A DNA stretch of 5,291 nucleotides, from positions 1 to 5,291 of the forward strand of contig CAKSWS010000061.1 in the NCBI GenBank assembly GCA_934512155.1. The letters are read 5' to 3'. This document shows positions 1 through 5,162 of the stretch, in pieces; within the stretch, counting starts at the first letter, position 1; every line of letters begins with the position of its first letter. Below the pieces are notes generated by a model. It did no database searches. It saw only the letters and a program-made list of their open reading frames with translations, and was not told the origin of the DNA. Origin of the DNA: an uncultured Eubacterium sp. (lineage in GTDB: Bacteria > Bacillota > Clostridia > Oscillospirales > Acutalibacteraceae). Made by a program: the position numbers and the translations under genes.

Positions 1-1
1 C

Positions 2-70
2 ATGAACCTTGAAGAAGGTGCCACTGCGCGTGACCGCAACAGCCGCATTGGCGGCCACAAAGCCGAATAA
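2..70 (+). CDS. C-terminal end of an unrecognised host gene (partial)
   Basis: An open frame enters from the left edge and stops at TAA (68-70). It gives 22 residues, MNLEEGATARDRN followed by SRIGGHKAE. G/C-rich third positions (GCC, CGC, GGC, GAC) contrast with the AT-rich DNA that follows and suggest real host coding sequence. The ATG at position 2 is more likely an internal methionine than a start, because a 22-residue protein of this composition is improbable. I do not recognise the family from this tail, which is hydrophilic with no motif or membrane segment. The gene converges on the cysteine synthase gene at the other end of the window, so the two were neighbours before the insertion. 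Confidence 0.5.
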   Translation: MNLEEGATARDRNSRIGGHKAE

Positions 71-85
71 GCCCCTTTTTAAACA

Positions 86-126
86 AAAACGCCGCAGAAT
101 TTAGCCATGGGCTAATAAGGCAGTAT
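86..126. repeat. Left element-chromosome junction (attL-like)
   Basis: This stretch has three parts. AAAACGCCGCAGA (86-98) is the inverted complement of 5191-5203 and looks like host DNA: half of a terminator stem. ATTT (99-102) recurs in direct orientation at 5186-5189 and may contain the crossover core. Inside the element, ATAAGGCAGTAT (115-126) is the perfect inverted complement of 5163-5174. A small hairpin, TTAGCC-atg-GGCTAA (101-115), lies between. Large serine recombinases use attP sites whose half-sites are inverted around a 2-bp core, and after integration these end up facing each other at the element ends. That is the arrangement seen here. The exact core is not determined. Confidence 0.6.
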
Positions 127-138
127 TTAAGGAATTTT

Positions 139-175
139 GGTGTAATCCCAATAAAGGGGTTACACCTTTTTCTTT
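139..175 (+). terminator. Intrinsic terminator facing into the element (left)
   Basis: GGTGTAA (139-145) pairs with TTACACC (160-166). An inner CCC (147-149) pairs with GGG around a loop of AATAAA. The stem is followed by TTTTT-C-TTT (167-175) on the plus strand. The minus-strand side lacks a T-run, so it works only rightward. It would stop transcripts coming from the host gene that ends at 70 before they run antisense into the recombinase remnant. Confidence 0.75.
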
Positions 176-177
176 AT

Positions 178-642
178 TTAAGCAGATTTTTCCGCATTTT
201 TCTGTTTTACTCTTTCCATTGTGTCAATAAGCTGCTGTTCTGTCGGAATGTCAAACAATCCGACTGCTGTAAAGTAAATATCCACTTTAACATTGTTGTG
301 AGAATGCTTTTTCTCATTGTTGTGTATTTCTATACACTCATTAAGTTTGTTTACAACAGTTGGCGTAAGCTCTTTCATCTCTGTAAATCCCATAAGTCCC
401 TGATAAAGCATCTTCATATCGACAGTTTGCTTTTGAAGTTCAATGAGTGTTTTTTCATTTTCTTCTACCTCTTGCATAAGTTGTTTCTGTTCGGTTTCAT
501 ATTCGCTTGCCATACGGGAATAACGCTCATCGGATAACTTGCCGAGAATATTATCTTCATAAATTCTTGAAAATAACTTGTCCAAATCGGATATTCTTTG
601 CTTTGCACTTTTGTTTGTAGCGAGAGAACTGTTTTGCATCAT
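178..642 (-). pseudogene. Large serine recombinase, C-terminal fragment
   Basis: The frame encodes 154 residues matching the C-terminal part of clostridial large serine recombinases (TnpX/TndX-like, DUF4368-type tail). These enzymes excise and integrate elements through double-strand breaks joined to a catalytic serine. Recognisable segments are RISDLDKLFSRIYEDN (16-31), GKLSDERYSRMASEYE (34-49), a charged coiled-coil-like stretch to about residue 75, ELTPTVVNKLNECIEIHN (91-108) and NNVKVDIYFTAVGLFDIP (116-133). The catalytic serine domain, the recombinase domain and any zinc ribbon are missing; family members run to roughly 500-700 residues. The two ATGs at the apparent start directly follow a TAG in the same frame and no well-placed Shine-Dalgarno site precedes them, so they are internal methionines. 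The 5' break lies near 640. The catalytic loss is certain; whether any peptide is made is unknown. Confidence 0.88.
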
Positions 643-710
643 CTACTTGTAAATAAAATTTCACCTCTCACTTGGTAGGCAACGAAAACGGCCAAAAGTT
701 AACCCTCTGA

Positions 711-772
711 CAAATATTTTTTAATTATCCCCTTCACTTGTTCGAAACAGGGGGGAGGCATTTTGCACCACC
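711..772 (+). repeat. Degenerate direct repeat, copy A
   Basis: Aligned by hand with 1011-1070, 44 of 60 positions agree with one 2-base gap. Shared blocks are CACTTGTT (735-742), GAGGC (755-759) and TTTTG-ACC-CCC (761-772). A weaker third copy may start near 951 (TATCCCTTCACCC) and a fourth near 668 (CACTTGG). The role is unknown. Confidence 0.5.
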
Positions 773-1010
773 CTGCAAGGCAAAAGATTTTAAATTTTTC
801 GTATTTTTATTAAATCCGTCAGCAAGTTTTTCATTAAAACTTATTTATTAAGTCGTGATGACAAATCTTAGCAAGCAGACCATTTTTACTCCTGCGGTGA
901 AAAAACTGTACAAACACCTCATCAGGGATACCCTGAAACCCCGATTGAAATTTATCCCTTCACCCATTTGGACAAGAGAGATCAAAATGTACACCCATTT
1001 TCTTGATTTT

Positions 1011-1070
1011 CAAAACATTTTTATTTACCACACTCACTTGTTTGAACCGGTAGAGGCGTTTTGTACCCCC
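1011..1070 (+). repeat. Degenerate direct repeat, copy B
   Basis: This is the partner of the copy at 711-772, 300 bases downstream and in the same orientation. It contains CACTTGTTTGAACCGG (1035-1050), GAGGC (1053-1057) and TTTTGTACCCCC (1059-1070). The ending TGTACCCCCT loosely resembles nick regions of MobQ-type transfer origins, but the match is weak. Confidence 0.5.
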
Positions 1071-1178
1071 TCCAGAGAGAAAAAGTTTCAAAAACTAGAA
1101 CCCCCCTCTGATTAATTAAATCAAAGGGAGAAATTTAGTTAAAATTTGATATTAAATTGTCGTTACTAAAAATGAAAA

Positions 1179-1212
1179 GACATAGCCGACGGATTTTTCC
1201 GAAAGCTGTGCC
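1179..1212 (+). repeat. Palindromic hairpin, left copy flanking the RM operon
   Basis: CGG (1190-1192) pairs with CCG (1199-1201) across an ATTTTT loop. AGC (1184-1186) pairs with GCT (1205-1207), and CA (1181-1182) with TG (1209-1210). It is a decayed relative of the stronger hairpin at 4597-4633, in the same orientation, sharing ACGGATTTTT and TGTGCCTT. The tail TTGACTTTT (1213-1221) is only a weak T-tract. Its last bases abut the -35 box of the RM promoter, so it may shield the operon from upstream transcription. Confidence 0.6.
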
Positions 1213-1241
1213 TTGACTTTTAATGGTAATAATGATATCAT
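1213..1241 (+). promoter_or_regulatory. Promoter of the RM operon
   Basis: TTGACT (1213-1218) and TATCAT (1236-1241) are each one mismatch from the sigma-A consensus and are separated by exactly 17 bases. The -10 box lies inside the first 16-bp palindrome. Transcription would start near 1248, so the second palindrome falls in the start of the transcript. This placement predicts repression by whatever binds the palindromes. Confidence 0.75.
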
Positions 1242-1244
1242 TAT
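1229..1244. promoter_or_regulatory. Operator palindrome 1
   Basis: ATAATGATATCATTAT is a perfect 16-bp palindrome covering the -10 box. Its 14-bp core TAATGATATCATTA recurs exactly at 1254-1267, with centres 24 bases apart. Paired palindromes of this kind are typical binding sites for dimeric ribbon-helix-helix repressors, and one is encoded immediately downstream. Confidence 0.8.
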
Positions 1245-1253
1245 ATCGAGATT

Positions 1254-1267
1254 TAATGATATCATTA
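1254..1267. promoter_or_regulatory. Operator palindrome 2
   Basis: TAATGATATCATTA is a perfect palindrome identical to the core of operator 1. It lies between the predicted transcription start and the ribosome binding site GGAGG (1269-1273). A repressor bound to both sites would cover the -10 box, the start point and the leader. Confidence 0.8.
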
Positions 1268-1281
1268 TGGAGGTGCTATAT

Positions 1282-1464
1282 TTGGTTAAAGAGAATAAGG
1301 CTAATCGAACAAGACAAGTTCAATTCCGAATGGATCCTGAACTATTTAATAAATTAAAAGCTACCATTGTTTATGACAAAGATATGCATAGTATGGCTGA
1401 CTTGTTTAATGAAGCAGCAGAAAAATATTTGAAAGAAAAGGAAGCCGGAGGTAAAAACCAATGA
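1282..1464 (+). CDS. Ribbon-helix-helix regulator of the RM operon
   Basis: This is a 60-residue basic protein with a ribbon-helix-helix pattern. The putative DNA-contacting beta strand is RQVQFRM (11-17), with Q12, Q14 and R16 on the polar face and V13, F15 and M17 facing the core. Helix A is about 19-30 (PELFNKLKATIV) and helix B about 37-51 (SMADLFNEAAEKYLK), ending in a charged tail. Such dimers bind palindromes in the major groove, and two palindromes overlie this gene's own promoter, so it probably autorepresses the operon like a control protein. I chose TTG 1282 because GGAGG (1269-1273) lies 8 bases upstream. ATG 1267 overlaps that site, and TTG 1213 is the -35 box. The stop overlaps the next start by 4 bases (ATGA). 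An antitoxin-like role is less likely because no toxin gene follows. No named family is recognised. Confidence 0.75.
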   Translation: MVKENKANRTRQVQFRMDPELFNKLKATIVYDKDMHSMADLFNEAAEKYLKEKEAGGKNQ

Positions 1465-3386
1465 CAAGGCACGATATGATTGAACGCATTGGAAATACAT
1501 ATATGACATCAAATATTGAAGGTGGCGAGTATAGCTATATTCAGGAGGCAGGCTCAAGGGCAAATCTTGAAAATGCTTTGGGACGCAGTATATCCCACTT
1601 CAAGCTTGATATACGCTTTGAAAAAGACGATATAGTCGTTCTTGTTGAAACAAAGCAACTGTTCAAAAAATCCGATGAAGCACAACTTAATGAATATCTT
1701 CAACAAGAACGTGCTTTACATTACGGAAAGAAAATTATTGCTATTCTTGCGAATACAAATAATGAGGAAATCAAGGTTTGGAAATCTGCTGTTGATGATG
1801 AACACATTTTAACTAACGAAACTGTTCTTGATAAAATGGAACATTATGTTGGTTTGTTTGATGCAAGCAAACAAAATGACAGAGAAAAGGTGTTGAAGAA
1901 CACTTATGATTTGAATGAACTTCTTCATAAAATGGATATTGACGAAAGGCTTCGCAGTCAGTTTGTCGGAACAACACTTCTATATCTCAAAAAGTTAGTC
2001 GAAAAATTTGGTGCAAAGAAAATTGATGAAGAATTGAAGAAAACACTTGATACACATTGGTCTGTAATGGACGGCAAACAACTTCGTGCAGCAATAGAAT
2101 CAACTTTGGATAGTTTGCTTGACGGCTCAGATAATAAAGCAAAGAAAATCGAATTGCTCCAGAAAAATGTTCTAAACGACCAAAAAGTTAAAAAACTGAC
2201 AATAACTCATTGGATTAAAATTTTAGATACAATCCTTATGGACATTTATCAGTATATTGATACAAATAGTTCTGAGGGACAAGATATTTTGAATTTGTTT
2301 TTCATTGCATTTAATAAATACACTGGCAAGGCCGACAAAAATCAGGCATTTACCCCTGACCATATAACAGAATTTATGTGCAGATTAACCGAAGTGGATA
2401 GAACAAAGCGTGTGCTTGATATAACTTGCGGTAGTGGTTCTTTTTTGGTGCAAGCTATGGTTAAAGAATTAGCTGATTGCAGTCGTGATAAAACCGAAGA
2501 TGAGGCAAAGGCATTACAAGACATTGTAAAAAAAGAGCATATATATGGCATAGAAGTTGAAGAAAAAGCTTACGGTTTATCCACAACCAACATGCTTATT
2601 CATGGTGACGGAAATTCTAATATTAAGTTCGGAAGCTGTTTTGATTGTAAGGCATTTATTAAAGCTGCTAACCCTGACATTGTTTTAATGAATCCACCTT
2701 ATAATGCCAAACCTATAGGTATTCCTGAAAGATACAAAAAGAATTGGGGTAAAGCAAAAGATGGCAAGGAAGATCCAACAAAGGGATTAGTGTTTATTCA
2801 TTATCTTTCTGATGTTATTGCAGAAATCAATAAAGAAAGAGAAAACAATGATGAGCAAAGAAAAGCTGTAAAACTTGCAGTTCTGCTTCCAGTATCTGCC
2901 GCTATTGGGACAAGTAAAATTATTGAAAACGAAAAAATTGAAATGTTAAGAAGCAACACGCTTGAAGCAGTATTTACGCTTCCTAATGAAATTTTTTATC
3001 CTGGGGCATCTGTTTCAGCTTGCTGTATGTTATTTACATTAGGTAAGCCACACAAGAAATCAGACGGCACAGTTAATGAAACATTCTTTGGCTACTGCAA
3101 AGATGATGGATTCAAAAAGAAAAAGAATCTTGGCAGAATAGAACAATTTGACGAGAATAATAATTCTAAATGGAAAGTCATTGAGGATGAATGGCTTTAC
3201 TTGTTCAATAATAAGAAAGCAGTTGATGGTAAATCATCCACATCCGTTGTCGATGGTAAATCAGAATGGCTATGTGAAGCTTATATGAAAACAGATTATA
3301 GCAAACTATCCGAGAACGATTTTCAGCAAACGCTTAACAATTACCTTGCTTATTTAATGAAGGAGGGTAAAATCTATGAATCTTAA
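1461..3386 (+). CDS. BcgI-like type IIB restriction-modification subunit (nuclease-methyltransferase fusion)
   Basis: This 641-residue protein joins a nuclease to an N6-adenine methyltransferase. The N-terminal 110 residues show a PD-(D/E)xK pattern: E37 in the first helix, D50 in FKLDIRF, E63 and K65 in VETKQ, then Q75 in QLNEY. A mostly helical linker (about 125-280) precedes the methyltransferase, with AFTPDHITEFM (296-306), SAM-binding motif I LDITCGSGSFL (319-329) and catalytic NPPY (411-414). Ordinary type I HsdM proteins lack the nuclease and are roughly 500 residues; BcgI subunit A has this architecture and nearly this length. Such enzymes cut both sides of a bipartite site and methylate it when joined to a specificity subunit. 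All motifs look intact. GGAGG (1447-1451) lies 9 bases before the ATG. The gene overlaps the regulator by 4 bases and the specificity gene by 11. Residues 588-601 hold a repeated VDGKS, a probable small duplication. Confidence 0.88.
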   Translation: MTRHDMIERIGNTYMTSNIEGGEYSYIQEAGSRANLENALGRSISHFKLDIRFEKDDIVVLVETKQLFKKSDEAQLNEYLQQERALHYGKKIIAILANTNNEEIKVWKSAVDDEHILTNETVLDKMEHYVGLFDASKQNDREKVLKNTYDLNELLHKMDIDERLRSQFVGTTLLYLKKLVEKFGAKKIDEELKKTLDTHWSVMDGKQLRAAIESTLDSLLDGSDNKAKKIELLQKNVLNDQKVKKLTITHWIKILDTILMDIYQYIDTNSSEGQDILNLFFIAFNKYTGKADKNQAFTPDHITEFMCRLTEVDRTKRVLDITCGSGSFLVQAMVKELADCSRDKTEDEAKALQDIVKKEHIYGIEVEEKAYGLSTTNMLIHGDGNSNIKFGSCFDCKAFIKAANPDIVLMNPPYNAKPIGIPERYKKNWGKAKDGKEDPTKGLVFIHYLSDVIAEINKERENNDEQRKAVKLAVLLPVSAAIGTSKIIENEKIEMLRSNTLEAVFTLPNEIFYPGASVSACCMLFTLGKPHKKSDGTVNETFFGYCKDDGFKKKKNLGRIEQFDENNNSKWKVIEDEWLYLFNNKKAVDGKSSTSVVDGKSEWLCEAYMKTDYSKLSENDFQQTLNNYLAYLMKEGKIYES

Positions 3387-4491
3387 TACGACGAATTGGA
3401 AAGAATTTGTTTTAGGAAGATTATTTGTTATCAAAAAGGGGAAACGTTTGACTTCGGCAGAGCAAGAAGATGGATGCAATAATTATATTGGTGCAATAGA
3501 TTCAAATAACGGTATAGCTAATCATATAGCTCAAGCTCCAATACACAAAGGCAATACCATATCACTCAGTTATAATGGTTCCGTGGGAGAAGCATTTTAT
3601 CAAAAAGACCCTTATTGGGCAACAGATGATGTTAATGCATTATATTCAAAATATGAAGGGTTTAATGAACAAATAGGTTTGTTTATTGCCACTGTATTAA
3701 GGCAAGAAAAATATAAGTTTTCCTATGGACGAAAGTGGACTCTTGATAATATGAATATCACTATTATTAAGCTTCCTGCGCAACGAAATGATGATGGCAC
3801 AATTTATTTAGATACCTCAAAAAAGTATTCTGATGATGGTTATGTCCCTGATTGGGAATGGATGGACAAATATATAAAATCCATTCACCACATACCTTTA
3901 ACTACAAAAAACTCTAATAATACGATATCTGAATTGAACACGAATAAGTGGAAGTATTTTCTTCTAAAAAATATTTGTTCTATAACAATGGGGAATAAGA
4001 TGGATTACTCAGCAATGAGTTTTGATGACCCGCATATTAATTTTGTAGGACGCTCTGCCGATAACAATGGCGTGGCAGGAAAAGTTGACCTTGTAACCGA
4101 CGATAAAGGTGATATTGTTAAACCATATAAAGCCGGATGCATAACTGTGGCTCTTGGTGGTAGTTTGGGCTCTGCATATTTGCAAGTTGAAGATTTTTAT
4201 ACTTCACAAAATGTGTCGGTTCTTGAATTTGCGGAAGATGTATCCAACTCCGCTAAATTATTTATCACAACTTGCATTATGAATGAAAGCAGATATAAAT
4301 ATTTTCCTTTTGGCAGAGAGTTAAATACACACATTAGAACAGATTTTGGATTTGCACTTCCAATACAACGAAATGCTATTGGAGACCCTATAATCGATGA
4401 ATCTCACAAATATTCGCCTCAAGGTTATGTGCCAGATTGGATGTGGATGGAAAGTTACATTAAAGCATTACCGTATGGGGATAAAGTATAA
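3376..4491 (+). CDS. BcgI-like specificity (S) subunit with two target recognition domains
   Basis: This 371-residue protein is built as two similar halves. Each begins with a related strand (NTTNWKEFVLGRLFVIKKGK, 4-23; NTNKWKYFLLKNICSITMGN, 188-207) and ends with LP-QRN, a variable stretch, KYS and a helix: GYVPDWEWMDKYIKSI (155-170) and GYVPDWMWMESYIKAL (350-365). The cores between differ, so the halves should read two different half-sites and give an asymmetric bipartite target. HsdS proteins do this for type I enzymes. The short PDW-type helices instead of long coiled coils fit BcgI subunit B-like proteins, which are around 340 residues. The subunit would assemble with the upstream nuclease-methyltransferase. 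AGGAGGG (3361-3367) lies 8 bases before the ATG. The 11-base overlap with the upstream gene suggests translational coupling. There is no sign of truncation or of a second, silent S gene. Confidence 0.87.
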   Translation: MNLNTTNWKEFVLGRLFVIKKGKRLTSAEQEDGCNNYIGAIDSNNGIANHIAQAPIHKGNTISLSYNGSVGEAFYQKDPYWATDDVNALYSKYEGFNEQIGLFIATVLRQEKYKFSYGRKWTLDNMNITIIKLPAQRNDDGTIYLDTSKKYSDDGYVPDWEWMDKYIKSIHHIPLTTKNSNNTISELNTNKWKYFLLKNICSITMGNKMDYSAMSFDDPHINFVGRSADNNGVAGKVDLVTDDKGDIVKPYKAGCITVALGGSLGSAYLQVEDFYTSQNVSVLEFAEDVSNSAKLFITTCIMNESRYKYFPFGRELNTHIRTDFGFALPIQRNAIGDPIIDESHKYSPQGYVPDWMWMESYIKALPYGDKV

Positions 4492-4505
4492 TAGCTTCAT
4501 AGGTC

Positions 4506-4580
4506 TTAGGGTGTCCCTAACGAGTTAAATACCGTTTGGATAACCAAATGATCTGCTCTCTAAGATTAAACATTTTAATC
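4506..4580. repeat. Row of three short hairpins after the RM operon
   Basis: The 105 bases between the S gene stop and the terminator hold three small stems: TTAGGG-tgt-CCCTAA (4506-4520), TTTGG-ataa-CCAAA (4535-4548) and GATTAAA-cat-TTTAATC (4564-4580). None has a T-tract. They may protect the 3' end of the operon transcript. The two AT-rich ones could arise by chance. Confidence 0.35.
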
Positions 4581-4596
4581 AAACAAATAAAATTAA

Positions 4597-4638
4597 GGCA
4601 CAACCAACGGATTTTTTCTCCGTAAGTTGTGCCTTTTT
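4597..4638. terminator. Bidirectional terminator between the RM operon and tnpV
   Basis: GGCACAAC (4597-4604) pairs perfectly with GTTGTGCC (4626-4633). ACGGA (4607-4611) pairs with TCCGT (4619-4623) around a T-rich loop. TTTTT follows at 4634-4638 on the plus strand, so it ends the RM operon. Read on the minus strand, the stem is followed by TTAATTTTATTT, and it also ends tnpV, whose stop is two bases away. It is the well-kept relative of the hairpin at 1179-1212. Confidence 0.85.
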
Positions 4639-4639
4639 C

Positions 4640-5011
4640 TCATCTATAAATCACTTGTTCATTAACGATTTCTGCTGCTTGGCTGCGAATATTATTCATC
4701 TTTTGTACCCACAACATCATATCAGTTACTTTGAGTTCTTCTGTAATCTGTTCTTGCTCAGCAAGCGATTTTACTATTTGTTCAAATAGAATTTTTGCAT
4801 TTTCATCAACATCGGCAAGGTAATCGTCAAGCTTACACGAAGGGAGAAGCTTATAATAAAACACACGATGGTGTGATTTCAGATAGCGTTTATGTCTTTG
4901 CCCCCACACCCCAATTTTATTTTTACCAGTGCTTCCAATCGTTAAACAAGGTAATAAATAATTACCATTTACTTCGTATCATCCACCGTTTTTATCATAA
5001 ATTGTACCCAT
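4640..5011 (-). pseudogene. tnpV: tnpV, interrupted by one in-frame TGA
   Basis: The intact frame begins at ATG 5009-5011 with AAGGAG eight bases upstream and would give 123 residues, the usual length of TnpV. This is a small protein found beside large serine recombinases in Tn4451-like elements; its role is not settled. Codon 11 (4979-4981) is TGA. The family usually has a tryptophan here (context NGG-stop-YEVNGNYLLPCL), so a TGG-to-TGA change is the simplest explanation. Downstream the frame stays open and recognisable: GVWGQRHKRYLKSHHRVFYY, then SCKLDDYLADVDENA, KSLAEQEQITEELK and a final MNNIRSQAAEIVNEQVIYR. A GTG at 4907-4909 could restart translation but lacks a good ribosome site. The gene points left, toward the recombinase remnant, as in intact elements. 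The single lesion implies recent inactivation. Confidence 0.85.
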
Positions 5012-5040
5012 ACCAGAATCTCCTTGTATTTGGTAAGTTC

Positions 5041-5069
5041 ATTATACTTGATATAATATCTAAAGACGA
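5041..5069 (-). promoter_or_regulatory. Possible tnpV promoter
   Basis: On the minus strand a perfect TATAAT (5041-5046) lies 29 bases before the tnpV start, downstream of an intrinsic terminator. The hexamer 17 bases further up (TCGTCT, 5064-5069) is a poor -35 box. The -10 box is one arm of an interrupted palindrome (ATTATA-cttga-TATAAT, 5041-5057) that could bind a regulator. Confidence 0.4.
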
Positions 5070-5087
5070 ATGTGCGAATTTCAGAAA

Positions 5088-5123
5088 CAGAAAAAGGCTC
5101 TGACCTTTTACAGTCAAAGCCTC
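5088..5123 (-). terminator. Intrinsic terminator facing into the element (right)
   Basis: AGGCTCTGAC (5095-5104) pairs with GTCAAAGCCT (5113-5122) with a single G-U position and an 8-base loop. On the minus strand the stem is followed by a run of T (complement of 5091-5095), so it stops leftward transcription. No element gene lies to its right, so its natural client is read-through from the cysteine synthase gene, whose own terminator was split by the insertion. Confidence 0.75.
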
Positions 5124-5162
5124 ATCTGCCATTGCAATACCTTAGTTTTATTAAGTTTTATC

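Larger units (their letters stand above)
643..1178. other. Gene-poor remnant region with degenerate repeats
   Basis: I find no convincing gene in this stretch of about 530 bases. An 86-codon plus-strand frame (855-1115) has no Shine-Dalgarno site and no recognisable motif. The region instead holds degenerate copies of a sequence built on CACTTG...TTTTG-ACC-CCCT, a perfect small hairpin TCAGGG-ata-CCCTGA (922-936), and an imperfect hairpin CCCTCTGATT / AATCAAAGGG (1104-1128). It sits where the lost N-terminal part of the recombinase gene and other mobility genes would be expected. It could be a relic of a transfer origin or a regulatory region. No relaxase gene is present to support the former. 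Confidence 0.45.

Noticed and set aside
298..537. 79-codon plus-strand frame
   Set aside because: It is antisense to the recombinase fragment, which has clear family similarity on the minus strand.
855..1115. 86-codon plus-strand frame
   Set aside because: There is no Shine-Dalgarno site, no recognised motif, and it spans the degenerate repeats and a hairpin; it is probably chance in a gene-poor region.
1229..1267. CRISPR-like repeat pair
   Set aside because: There are only two short palindromes with a 9-base gap sitting on a promoter; operator sites are the better explanation.
1213..1464. Longer reading of the regulator from TTG 1213, or from ATG 1267
   Set aside because: TTG 1213 is the -35 box and this frame would run through both palindromes. 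ATG 1267 overlaps the GGAGG site. Only TTG 1282 has correct spacing.
1354..1563. 69-codon minus-strand frame across the regulator and RM gene start
   Set aside because: It is antisense to two well supported genes and has no ribosome site or motif.
2342..2551. 69-codon minus-strand frame
   Set aside because: It is antisense to the methyltransferase motif I region.
1461..4491. Conventional type I system with a missing hsdR
   Set aside because: The first protein already has an N-terminal nuclease pattern and is longer than HsdM, so a separate HsdR is not expected.
4795..5103. 102-codon plus-strand frame
   Set aside because: It is antisense to tnpV, which has recognisable protein similarity and a good ribosome site.
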